Assembly: GCA_030998225.1 (NCBI GenBank)
Contig: JAPYXD010000743.1
Coordinates: 62,001 to 126,000 of the forward strand
DNA from: Diplolepis rosae
Taxonomy: Eukaryota > Arthropoda > Insecta > Hymenoptera > Diplolepididae
Direction of reading: 5' to 3'
DNA: 64,000 nt
The position numbers and the translations under genes were made by a program. The notes beneath the pieces were generated by a model, which worked only from the letters and a program-made list of their open reading frames with translations, searched no databases and was not told where the DNA came from. Within the stretch, counting starts at the first letter, position 1; each line of letters begins with the position of its first letter. Below, piece by piece: positions 1-10,629 of this stretch.

Positions 1-261
1 GCACTTTTTTTCGGGAAGTATTCGCCCGAACTTCCCGTGCGTGGCGCTAGTATGAACAAATGGTCCAATATGTCCGCTACCATGATAATACAATAATATA
101 ACCTAAAGCGGACAATTATTAAATATTATTTATCCATGTATTAAATAATAAATTTAATGTCAACATTTTCTGCAATAAACTTTTTGGAAGTCGTACGAAA
201 CTTAAGACAGGTAAGTAAAGAAAATACACAATAAAATAATTTCCAGATATACATCTAGTTA

Positions 262-741
262 TACACTGTAAAAAAAATAATTCGGTAGAATTACAAAAGC
301 AGTTGTAAATGTATAAAGCGATTGTAAAAGTACTACGTTGCACATTGTAAAATTATTTATATTTTATGAAATTACAATTGAATAGTAATTATGCTACGTG
401 ACACGTTGTTTTTTTACAAGACGAAAAGTAATAATGCAACGTTATACGTCGTAGAATTAAATATCATTGGCAAAATTACAATAGGATTGTAAAATTACTA
501 CGTATCACGTTGGAAATAAATCGCTTCACGTGACACGTAGTAATTTTATAATCCTATTGTAATTTTGCCAATGACATTTCGTCTTGTAAAAAAACAACGT
601 GTCAGGTAGCATAATTACTATTCAACTGTAATTTTACAAAATATAAATAATTTTATAACGTGCAACGTAGTACTTTTACAATCGCTTTATACATTTACAA
701 CTGCTTTTGTAATTCTACCGAATTATTTTTTTTACAGTGTA
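262..741. mobile_element. Foldback MITE, 480 bp, TA-flanked
   Basis: The two halves (262-~510 and ~530-741) are near-perfect reverse complements of each other, giving one long hairpin. The ends read TACACTGTAAAAAAA and its complement. If the outer TA is counted as the target duplication, the terminal repeat is CACTGTAAAAAAA, which would fit a Tc1/mariner-type non-autonomous element. There is no coding capacity. The short open frames inside are a by-product of the AT-rich palindrome. Confidence 0.8.
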
Positions 742-999
742 TGATTGAACTTGTCTTTTTATGATAAATTTTCATTTTTTGAGGCACAAGAAAGATAAAT
801 AAATCGTAAATTAAATTATAAATAGCAACATTATGATTATGAATTACGATTATTTGATATTTTTGCAATATTTTACAGACATAAAGGGAACAGTGAAGAA
901 GTATTTTAATGTTCATATAATTTCTAATTTACTGCACTTACTTAAATTAGAATTTGTTTTCTTCTTTATAATTATTTTATTTTATTATTTGCAGAACTA

Positions 1000-1275
1000 A
1001 TGGCCCAGGCGGCAGAATTCACTTTCACTAAACTGAGGGAGCAGTTACATTTGATACGTTTACCCCCAGATCGTGAATGGGGAATACTTAGAATGGATAA
1101 TTACCCTTATATTGCTTTTTTGAACATGGAAGATGGTATTACCAAACGGAAAATAATAATTAGAGGGAATTTGGACGTGGAAATATATCTGAAAGAGAAA
1201 TTTTGTCCTTACATTCAAGTGGAGAGACTGAAAAGAGTTAATGATGTTAAATCAGGTTTTATTCCATGTAAATAG
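1000..1275 (+). CDS. Hypothetical protein or terminal exon, 91 aa
   Basis: An ATG-initiated frame of 91 codons with clearly non-random composition: charged and aromatic residues, few low-complexity runs, and a motif of the form PPDREWGILRMD near residue 22. It lies directly after a polypyrimidine stretch ending in TTTGCAG (~988-994), a good 3' splice site, so it may be the last exon of a longer plus-strand gene that begins outside or upstream. The stop is a TAG at 1273-1275. I do not recognise the family. It is 1.1 kb beyond the 3' end of the convergent P-like gene and could belong to another transposon. A chance ORF cannot be excluded, but the composition stands out from the surrounding AT-rich sequence. 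Confidence 0.35.
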   Translation: MAQAAEFTFTKLREQLHLIRLPPDREWGILRMDNYPYIAFLNMEDGITKRKIIIRGNLDVEIYLKEKFCPYIQVERLKRVNDVKSGFIPCK

Positions 1276-2352
1276 ATTTTCATGTTAGTGCTAGAAACAG
1301 TTTGGATGTGTACTACGAATTGTAAATATGAAGGGTCATTCCATTTTTTAATTACTCATTGAATTATAGTATTTTTACGGAGGCATCGGCTAGCGTTACA
1401 GAATTTTCTGTCAGATTAATCGGACAAGTGTAATGCCTGTGCTATTGTTACATATATTTCTGTAATACTCACGAGGTGGAATTGAGAATCAAATTTAGGA
1501 ATAAAACTAGAATGCTTTTATAAACTTATTTCATGAAATTAAAATGGAATGACTAAAATCGAATTTCTTATTTGGTGAATAATGGCATAATAACCAATAC
1601 CACGCCTAATATTTTAATAAGTATATATATAGTTGAAAGTATGAAATATTGCATACATGTATTTTTATTTACATTTTATTTTTTATGTGAAGTTTTGTAT
1701 GATTCATATAAATATTTTATATTCTTTTTCCTTGATATTTTTTTTAATGGGATATTGACAATGTAAATCATTTTAATTTTAACACTTTTTATGTAACATT
1801 ACTAGGCTTATGTATTGAAATTTCATATAGGACAATTATAACATTGTGCTGCATAATTAGAGTTTTCTTAAGATATATACTTATAGAATTGATATAAAAG
1901 TTCTTTACAGCATAAGATCACAGTTATAACATTGTGGTCTGTAATTATGAATTTTATTAATGAGTGTACTTATACAATTTTTTCCATGTATTTTAAAATG
2001 TTTTTACATCAACGAATCATGTTGTTTATACACATTAGATACAAATTTTTATGTAGTAGGTTTAATTGCAATGTATACAGGTTTATATAAACTAGTTTTG
2101 AGTGTATCATATGTGGCGCACTCAATGAGAATTAAATTGTATAACACAACAGAAAAGTTTATGAAAATAAACTTAGCTAAACTTAACTTAATGAAAAGCT
2201 TACTTTTTGTAAAAATAATTTTATTTCATTATTCAAGCTTCTTGATTTATATTTACTTAGCGTCCTTTCACTCTTTAATCACAGCAGGAGAAAATTTTTC
2301 TTTTAGAAATTGGAAAAAGTAATAACATAAATACGGTGCAAAAAATAAATAT
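1276..2352. other. AT-rich non-coding stretch
   Basis: AT-rich DNA without a supportable gene. A 120-codon open frame at 1960-2322 has a leucine/isoleucine/tyrosine/phenylalanine-rich composition expected from random AT-rich sequence. An AATAAA hexamer on the minus strand near 2220-2225 lies 130 bp past the stop of the P-like gene and could be its polyadenylation signal. Confidence 0.5.
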
Positions 2353-5300
2353 TTACAGTTTAGCGTCTTTTCTGCATTTTCTCGATTTCTTTTTGCGAGA
2401 ATCGTGAGCGGTATTGTATCGCTTTGCGATAAAGTGCGATCGCGTTATCAAGTAAAAGCTGGTGATCGATTTCGTGAATTTGTTACGATGTTCTGAACAT
2501 CCGACCTTCGGAATTTCACAGCTATCGAGGCTATCCAAAATATGTAAAAATGTATCACGGTTGAGTTGCCCTCCAGCCAATATATGTAGAATAATATTTT
2601 CCACATTATTCGTAAGTTGATACAAATCCTCTGATGGATACTGTAATCGTCCACGATTGAAGGAATCTATCATTTTAGATCGCTCTTCATCACTTGGTTT
2701 TCTTCGGGATTGGACATTTTCTATGCAGTCTACGCATCTTGTTAATTTTTTAGCTCTAAAGGCGACGTAGCCGGCCATGTAATATTGCACAAAATCTGGT
2801 GAAAAACACAATCGTTCATCGTGCTCCTTCACTCTCTCGAAGAAGTTTGGGATTTCCTCTATGGCTGGATTATCTCTGAGTATGACTCGATCCAAAATTT
2901 CGCACAATGTTTTTTGTTGTTTCTCTTTTTGCAAATCATTGAAGTTCAACATCGTGTTGAGGATGTCAACACCTTCAATGTTGCTTCCTTTTCTTGGTTT
3001 TATAAGGGAGTAAACACTCAAAAGGCGGAAAACTTGTGCAAAGATTCGAGAGTCAGGATGATCATTGGACCCACAAGCTTCCCGTACTAAGCCAAAGAAC
3101 CTCTGAAAATTGGAATATAAATTATTTAAGAATGAAGAAAATCGGTATACATTTTTCTTTGATAATAGAACAGAAATTCATGTAAATGTATACTTTTTCA
3201 TACCTCTAGGGCATCTTGATTTAATCTACTCGTCATTAGATAACTTAGATTGAATTTTTCTTTCAGAAAATGAAAAATTTCCAGAGTCGCTTTTAATGTA
3301 ACTTTTAACCCCAGAAAAGTGCTATGACTCAAAAAGGGAGTCCGGTTTTTTTAGCACCTTCTTCCCAGTCTCGAAGATATTGGAAGAACTCTGATATAGC
3401 CTATGGAAAACAAATTGTAATTTTTTTTTGTAGAAATCATTGAACGTTTGAGTTGCAGTTTTAATTAGCATAAAAAATTTTTCAATGGGGAATTGTACAC
3501 TGAGGCTCACAATAAATCCATGAAAAAAAAATCATGAATAAATCAATGAAGAAGAAAAAGAATATTTACGATGAACTGGAATGTTAAGACTATGTAATAG
3601 ATTGAGCCATCATTTAAAATCCTTCAATAAGTTTGTAGAATAACTTACCGTATATTGTTCCGAATTTTCTTTCAAAGCATTCTGAGGAGATCGAGACATC
3701 ATCGCTTCTATTAATTTAGTAACTCTTTCCATAAAAGTCCTCGTTCCTTTGGAATCTTTTAAATCGTTACAATAGTTACTGTAGAATTCCATGCCCCTAT
3801 ATACGGGTTCTGAAAAAAACTGAAATTTTTGTCATGTAAAGAAACTGAAATACCCGATATTACTCGTATATATCACTTCCAGAAATACGTACGTAAAATG
3901 CCATAGGAACATTCATTTTTTGATAGTATTTTGGATCTAAATGATCCTCAGTTAGTTTATATGCCACTTTCATGTTATAAAAGTGTTTATTCTCCACTTC
4001 CAGAAGAACCCTCCAGTGCTTCTTTCGAATCATACCATCAGGAGTCTGCAATAAAGTCACATTTTTAATACATACTTGAAAAATTCAATAATATATTTAT
4101 ATAAATGGTTAATGCGAAAAATTTACCCATGTATCTTCTCTCGACACGAGAAAATTTCGCAGGTTTTTAATTAAATGTGGAAAGTCGGACAGAAACCATA
4201 GTTTTTCATCTTTTTCACAAGGATGATCGCAAGAAACATTATCCTGATTTATTCCAAACTGAGTCCACATTCCTCTGTTCCATTGCGCTCCATCGCTTAT
4301 GACTGCGCTACGTATAATCCACATGCGTGCAATAGATTAATACATTCTACCACTAGGTGGCTTAGAATTTTTCCCGTTGCACAGCCTTTGCTAAGAAAGC
4401 ATGCCAGAGTTTGCACCCATTTCCCAGCGAACGGTTGATACATAAATACTAAAGCATGATCTCCTAGTTCCCGACTTTGTGGAACTGGAGTATGGGCACC
4501 AAGATCAGTGAATCCGTTAAAGCGAAAATTTTTTCTGTCGAATGACACTGTGGCACTCAATTGCATTTCGTCAAGAGAACTCCTGAAAAGGAAATTCGAC
4601 GTGTCAAGAGAGATTTTTTTGCACGACAGTAAGAGAATCGCAAGAAAAACTACGGTCTGGGTGAAAAAAGTCTTAATTGTTACTAAAAAAGGGAAACTCT
4701 TCATAATTACAAATAATGCTATAATAGTATATGATAATAATAATAATACAAATGATAATATATTTTATTACCTCTTCTTTCTAGTCCACTCATATCTGAA
4801 GATTTCTCTTTGAGACATTCAAAAACATTTAAGTCAAAACCGTACGAAGAATTCATTTTTTTCAAATAAGAATCCAAGGTTTGCAAAGTTGGAACGGATA
4901 ATATTTTTCTATCCAAAATATGTTGGTATAAACTTTTACTTTTAATTCGCATGAGAATACACTCGTACACCCAGCGTATATCGTAGCGTTTTCCACGCGG
5001 ACTTTTTACTTTCGCTGCTTCAAAACAGGCTCGAACTGTTTCTTGCTGCTCAGGTGGTAATTCGCAAATTTTCTCTTCCATTTTCGCTTCATTCATTTGA
5101 GCGCACTTATTTTCCATGTGCATCGTGCCTTCTCTGAGATTGCTAACCTGATTCAGAAATATTTAAGATTATTTCTGATTACAAAAAATAAAAATCTACA
5201 TTTATATGAAATATAATATCATATCATCATATAAGCTTTATTTAAATTAAATATAATGAAAAGTTGCGTCTGCGCGTCCCAAGAAACTGGCGGGCATGGA

Positions 5301-6440
5301 TTAGCGAAACTTATGTGGACTATTTGACTGTCCATTCTGAATTTTGGGACAGAGACATTTCGATACTAAAAAATATAAAATTTGGGTCTTCAAATAAGAT
5401 ATATTAAGCGTAATACAAACTTTTCTTTTCAAACGCTTCACTTTTTCTTTAAGCGGGCGTACTAGGTTCAGCTTTTTCTTCATTGATTCATTTTCTGATC
5501 GTTTCTTCTGATATTCTTTACGACTAACTATTTACCGTCGTTGCAGGCGACATGGTATGCATAGTTCACTTCGTGATTTTCCTTCAAAATACCCACAACA
5601 TACCTCCGACCTAAATTAATACATATAAAATTCAGACCTGCATTCATGTAAGTTACAGTGACTGACAAAAATTTTCATATTAATGAGCAACTCACCTTGT
5701 ACTTCTATCAATTCCGGGACAAGGCTTTATGTCTCGTAAAAGTGCTAAGGTATACAAAATATCTTCAAAGGAACGGACATCTCTTATTCCTGGCAGCATC
5801 GTTTGCACTTCATGGAGGTAAACCTGCAAAAAATTTTAATTGTTCAGCTTCATTTGTCTGACGTTCTGGTTTCTGTATGCAAAAGCTCATGAATGATTGC
5901 ATCATTATGATCAGTGAAACGTTCGTGATCACATTATTTATATACCTTTGCAGACATGTCCGTATCAATAAGCAACTTCTTTGGACTGGAGCCCAATTTA
6001 TTCCACTGACCTAATATAACTTTAGATCGGTTACATGAAAATAACGACCAAGAATCATGTAATATTTTCTCAACGTCACGTTGCAACTTTTTGAATGAAT
6101 ATGCATTCGCCTTCTCTTCTTTCTGCAGAAATTAATATCAAGCATGAAAGATTCTAACACTTTAAACTTATTTACATTCTAAAAAATTTTAAAACACTTG
6201 AAAACCTTAAATTAAGCATTAGTTAAACTACTCCTTTGTAAAAAAATCATACACTTAGAGCATATGCTCCAAAACAACTTGCCTTTTCTTTTAAAGTCTG
6301 CTGACGACAACGGGATTCACGTTCAACATAATTGTCTGATTTAAGACATGCATTCTGAAAGAAAGAAATATATTAAAAAATAAATATTAAAAGATACGTA
6401 TATATATGTAATATAAGGATTAAGATAAGTGGCGCCATAC

Positions 6441-7629
6441 GTCCAAAAGAACAGGATAGTGCATATCGTCATCCTCTACTAGGAACACTGTAGAATCTTT
6501 GAGATTGTGGGCTCTAGCTGCAGAAGCTTGGAACGAATTTTCCGAGATAAAGACTGGATTCTGAAATGAATCAATATTTTGCATTTTACGTCGAATGATA
6601 ACTATTAAGGTAGTACGATCACGAAAATTAGACCTCAGGCAAAAATAGATAATTTTGCTTTCAAGAATAGCAATATTATTATTGAAGGGCTAATTTGAAA
6701 GAGAAAAGATTATTTTTCATGAAAAAAATTTGAAACACAAAAAAATAATGTTATTAATAAATTTTATTTTTTCCCAAACTTATTTTCTTAGCGCTTCGAG
6801 CCACATTTTTAAAAATGATGCGATTCTAATAAATCACGGTTCATTTTTTTAAGAAAAAGATTCTCTACAACTTGACCGTTTCTGATTTTTGAAAATGAAT
6901 TCTTTAATGGTTGAAATTATAAAAAAACAAAAATTTTATAAACAAATTGCTGTATTTTGTAATAATTAATTCAATTTCAAAAATAGAAAACGGTCAAGTT
7001 GTAGAAAATCTTTTTTATAAAAAAATGAACCGTGATTTATTAGAATCACATCATTTTTAAAAATTTGGCTCGAAGCGATAAGAAAATAAGTTTGGGCAAA
7101 AATAAAATTTATTAATAACATTATTTTTTTGTGTTCAAATTTTTTCTCTTTCAAATTAGCCCTTCAATAATAATGTTGCTATTCTTGAAAGCAAAATTAT
7201 CTATTTTTGCCTGAGGTCTAATTTTCGTGATCGTACTACCTTAAAAGTGGCCTATATTTATGTTATATAAAATTGAAATGTATGGCGCCATACCTCCGAA
7301 GAAAAAGTCTCATGCATATCATTATCCTCTACTAGAAACGCTGTGAAATTTTCGACACTGAGATCTTGAACATCAGAAGCGTAGAAAGTTTTCCGAAACG
7401 GTGATTGGATTCTGAAATCAAGCAATATTTCATATTTTACATCGAATGGTGATAATTAAAATAGGCTTTATATTTATGTAATTTAAAATTTAAATAAGTG
7501 GCGCCATACTTCCGAATGTAAAATCTCGTGCATGCTGTAATCCTCTGTTGAAAGCATTGTGGAATCTTCAAGATTGAGCCCCGCAACATCAGAAGCGGTG
7601 TAAGAGCTTTCCAAGTTAAAGTTAACATA
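6441..7629 (-). repeat. Triplicated 120-nt exon inside the P-like gene
   Basis: Three paralogous exons, 7510-7629 (120 nt), 7294-7411 (118 nt) and 6441-6560 (120 nt), each follow a TTTCAG acceptor and end at a GTATGGCGCC donor. They encode similar 40-residue acidic segments (shared features: SEN/LES, ASD, the ED-M/H-H stretch near the end). The downstream intron start is duplicated too, so the unit is exon plus flank. The middle copy is 2 nt shorter, between its first 33 nt and the conserved GCTTCTGATG, and would break the frame if spliced in. Confidence 0.8.
6605..7244. mobile_element. Foldback MITE with TTAA ends (intronic)
   Basis: A 640-bp palindrome. The left end TTAAGGTAGTACGATCACG is the reverse complement of the right end, and the arms match for ~280 bp each. 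TTAA occurs at both extremes, as expected for a piggyBac-type target, although it may be partly terminal repeat. It lies in the intron between the second and third copies of the triplicated exon. A partial relative is at 16794-16992 and a diverged one at 8418-9051. Confidence 0.75.
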
Positions 7630-7960
7630 CTGAAAAAAAATTAATAGTTCACTTTTTATGTTGATATTGATAATGATTAAAAGAGGCCTAATAACTAAGG
7701 GTGGAAAGTTTATATTATACATTACCTTTGAAAAGAATGAAAAGTGATTATCGCTTTCCGTTACTGAATCTACAAGTGTCGGGCGATTCTCATGATCGAG
7801 GTTTCCAACATTCGCAGCGTTCGATATAGATGGTGCAAGCACCATATTGGCTTCATCCCCACAATCAGGCATTCTCTTTTCACACGTTCCAATCTGCAAT
7901 AAATTTCAAAGTGTAAATGCTATTGGGTACAATGTTTCTATATAAGTAAAAATATATAAC

Positions 7961-9188
7961 CTTTCTAGGAATAGCATTTGGTTTCAGTCTCATTCTCCCT
8001 TTTTTTATACGATTAATTGTCCCATCTGGCATTTTAGTTTCAAAATGCGAGTCAATATCTTCTTCGCAAAAATGTGCTTCGCATATACAATCTAATTTGT
8101 TCAAGGATTGCGAAATGGCATCTTCCCATATATTTCTGACCCTTTCATCCTGTAAAATAATACTTTTTTATTAAAAATTCTCAAGTAAAAACTTTCCCAC
8201 GCAATTTTACGAGATTTAAAAAATGGACATTCATTGTAAATTCTTTAATTTCCCAAACATAATTTATTTATTTCATTTACTTCTCTGATAAGTAAAATCG
8301 AATAGTATAGCATCGGAAAGAAATTTGTTCAAAGACCATAAGGATTGTCATATATTTTTCTCCCGTATAATATACTAAACAAGAGATGGTTCCTTTTTTT
8401 ATATAGGTATAATGTCTTTAAGGTAGTTGTTGCGCCAAAAATCAGTCTCTGGAAAAAGAAGTTTGTCTATGATTTCAAGACGTAATTATATCATCAGCCG
8501 TGTCATATGTAAGGAAAGACACTCTTTTTAATAAAAAAAATTTAAAAATTATGAAAAATAATATTTTAATAATGTTTTTTGTAGCAGGATATTTCCTTAT
8601 TATCGCTCCATACCAAATTTTCAAAAATGGTGCGATTCTGATAAATCATGAATAAAAGGATTCTCTACAACTTTACCGTTTTCGATTTTTGAAAATGAAT
8701 CAATTATTATCAAATTCAGCAATTTGTTTATAAAAATTTCGTTTTGGAAAATTGTTTTATAATGATTTCAACCATTAAAGAAGTTATTTTCAAAAATCGG
8801 AAACGGTAAAGTTGTAGAGAATCCTTTTCCTAAAAAAATGATTCATGATTTATCAGAATTGCACCATTTTTGAAAATTTGGTATGGAGCGATAATAAGGA
8901 AATATCCTATTACAAAAAATATTATTAAAATATTATTTTTTATAATTTTAAAATTTTTTTTATTAAAAAGAGTGTCTTTCCTTACATATGACACGGCTGA
9001 TGATATAATTACCAGTCTTGAAATCATAGAAAAACTTCTTTTTCCAGAGACACTATTATATATCATTCTTTCCCTACCTGTGGTACATTAAAAAAACTTC
9101 GACAGAGAATATTTTCTTTATTGCCTTTGTACCGTTTGAAACTGCATAATGCGCATCTCCGATGCACATTCGTTTTCTTTGTACTAAT
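7961..9188 (-). other. THAP zinc-finger domain split over two exons
   Basis: Exon 9078-9188 supplies the first two cysteines (CALC) and a FFNVP segment. Exon 7961-8149 supplies the invariant tryptophan (RNIWEDA), the second zinc pair (C-x-C...HF region) and the closing LKPNAIP, which corresponds to the family's AVPTIF-type box. Both introns are phase 0. In this family the finger binds the element's own DNA near its ends. The intron between them holds a foldback MITE (8418-9051). Confidence 0.85.
8418..9051. mobile_element. Diverged foldback MITE of the TTAAGGTAGT family (intronic)
   Basis: The left arm starts TTAAGGTAGTTG and continues with CAGTCTCTGGAAAAAGAAG. The right arm carries the complement but loses similarity after CAGAGAC near 9051, so about 35 bp of its terminus are missing. 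The centre shares the phrase GATTCTCTACAAC and the GCGATAA...GGAAATA segment with the 6605-7244 element. It sits in intron 2 of the P-like gene. Confidence 0.6.
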
Positions 9189-9263
9189 CTGAAAAAAGTA
9201 TTACATACATTATCATTATATATCATTCAAAATTAACGAAAGATAAATAGAAGTACTTACCAT

Positions 9264-9458
9264 TTCGATATTGCACTAAAATAAATATACGTTAATTATT
9301 CTATTTTCGCGACAGCGGCCAACCATGTATATAGCTAACCACTTTTTCCGCCATATCGAAGTGCTGCCCTCATCGTAATACCAAGCCAAATCAAACCCAG
9401 CAAAGAAATGTCGATAACGTTTGGATAAAGCAGAGCCAAAAATTCGTTTCAAAGACCT
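9264..9458. promoter_or_regulatory. Upstream flank of the P-like gene
   Basis: About 195 bp between the P-like start codon and LTR copy A. It presumably holds the 5' untranslated exon, whose donor is GTAAGT at 9260-9255. No TATA box or initiator can be assigned with confidence. The 4-bp AGGT target duplication of LTR copy A is at 9455-9458, so the retrotransposon landed just upstream of this gene. Confidence 0.3.
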
Positions 9459-9654
9459 TTTTTAAAGGTAGTGACATCAAACTGATGTCACTTTGTATGT
9501 TTTTATTCTTGAGAGATGTTAGAGAAGAACTGACGAGGCATGCCTGAACCTCTACATATATAGACAGCTAAACCTAGGAGGGGGAGGTCATCAACCTCTA
9601 CATATATGGATAACTAAACCTGGGGGAAGGAGGTCATCATCTGGCCTGGTAACA
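9459..9654 (-). repeat. 3' LTR of copy A (3' end truncated)
   Basis: Starts TGTTACCAGG (complement at 9654) and keeps the tandem ATATATGTAGAGGTT motifs, the 14-bp GGCATGCCTCGTCA segment and AATAAAAAC. It stops at ACTACCTTTAAAAA; the ~28 nt up to TATAACA seen in copy B are missing. The break abuts AGGT, the target duplication, exactly. Confidence 0.85.
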
Positions 9655-9690
9655 CTCCCCTTTTTAGACATAAATTAGTCTCTTAATTTA

Positions 9691-10629
9691 CTAAATTCTT
9701 ACCCTCCTTACTTTTGCTATTTCGGTGATCACCAAGGGTTGCAAGCTAGAATTGTACGTGACGACGTTCGTCGGCGTTGTTACCTTTGTTTTTACACAAA
9801 ATATACAGAGTTTTTTGGGCATACACTTTTGTATGAATTCGAGTATTTCTAATCTGTACAGAACATAGGCTGATCCTAATCCTAGCGCTGCGTAACCTAA
9901 ATAGCTTAACCAATCCATAGTTGTTTCTCTCCATGTTCTTAGTCTTCTGTTAATGGCTATTGATTTTAACATATTTTCTGCATCGTCTAGGCTTAATTTG
10001 GCTTGTCGTAATTTATTGTTATCTATGATTTTAGGGAGACGTATTAATTTACTTTCTAAGGTTTTTAGATCGTCGTTAGAGTAACTAATGTTGTAGGTCG
10101 CATTGAATTCGTTGTAAAATTGTCCCTTTAGATTTTTGCTAAGGTACAGTGCGTCCATTCCATTATAGATTTTACAATTTGAGCCCGTTAGTAGTGAGGG
10201 TTGTTTAATCTTTAGGTGTTCTATTCCTGTTTCGCAGCTAATATCTAAATATACCTCGTTCATTAGTACCATTATGTATCCGTTTAGTACGGGTATGAGG
10301 GTTTCTTTGTGTAAAGCAAAAGTTGAAGTTTTACATTTGTTCTCTGAGTATCGCTTGAATATCGTAGCTTCGCATGTTTCACTGTCAGTCAGCCTAAGGT
10401 TTGGTTGGCTTCTTTCGCAAATTTTATATTCGCTTATCGTCGTACATTTATTTATTGTTTCCTTGTCAGTAATTACATATGAGTCTCTAAATTTTATTAA
10501 ATAGTCATGGTCGGGAATTACTGCAAAATATAGGTTTTGGATAGGATAAGGGATAGGTATAATATGTTTGATGGTACGCTCTTCCTGTTCTATAATGGGA
10601 ATTTTGACGGTTGTAAAGTGTAGTTGGCT
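9691..10629 (-). pseudogene. Env remnant of copy A, C-terminal half
   Basis: An open frame in phase with pol after the pol stop. It encodes the C-terminal half of an envelope-like glycoprotein: a cysteine-bearing ectodomain (spaced Cys, NATYNIS sequon), a charged helix, and one hydrophobic segment (WLSYLGYAALGLGSAYVLY) followed by a short basic, cysteine-containing tail, as expected for a type I membrane anchor. An overlapping short frame at 10590-10673 begins with a signal-peptide-like leader (MRTLVLLIAAMANC) but ends after 27 codons in a different phase. The gene therefore appears to be internally deleted. The same arrangement exists in copy B. Confidence 0.65.

Larger units (their letters stand above)
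2353..9263 (-). pseudogene. THAP-domain P-element-like transposase, 17 exons, decayed
   Basis: Exons (minus): 9261-9263 (the ATG, then GTAAGT), 9078-9188, 7961-8149, 7726-7893, 7510-7629, 7294-7411, 6441-6560, 6283-6354, 5946-6122, 5696-5823, 5421-5610, 4772-5147, 4127-4582, 3889-4045, 3649-3809, 3204-3400, 2353-3102; about 1160 codons. N-terminal THAP zinc finger: CALC in exon 2, then CICEAHF and LKPNAIP in exon 3. Next come charged linkers, a CC...CIPC zinc-ribbon segment (5560-5605), a lysine-rich coiled stretch, and the RNase H-like transposase core: LDEMQL, SDGAQWNR, DFPHLIKNLRN and, at the 3204/3102 junction, QDALE-RFFG. The order matches THAP9/P transposases, which cut and paste DNA in the nucleus. 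Lesions: in-frame TAA at 5532-5534; a 2-nt loss in exon 7294-7411; single-nt losses near 4570, 4310 and 3339. Each lesion agrees with the phase arithmetic of the flanking introns. One intron is GC-AG (6282/6281). No terminal inverted repeats were identified, so it may be an old element or a former host-recruited gene. Confidence 0.85.

Noticed and set aside
1960..2322. 120-codon open frame
   Set aside because: AT-driven composition (Leu, Ile, Phe, Tyr, Lys) and no start context, splice site or motif.
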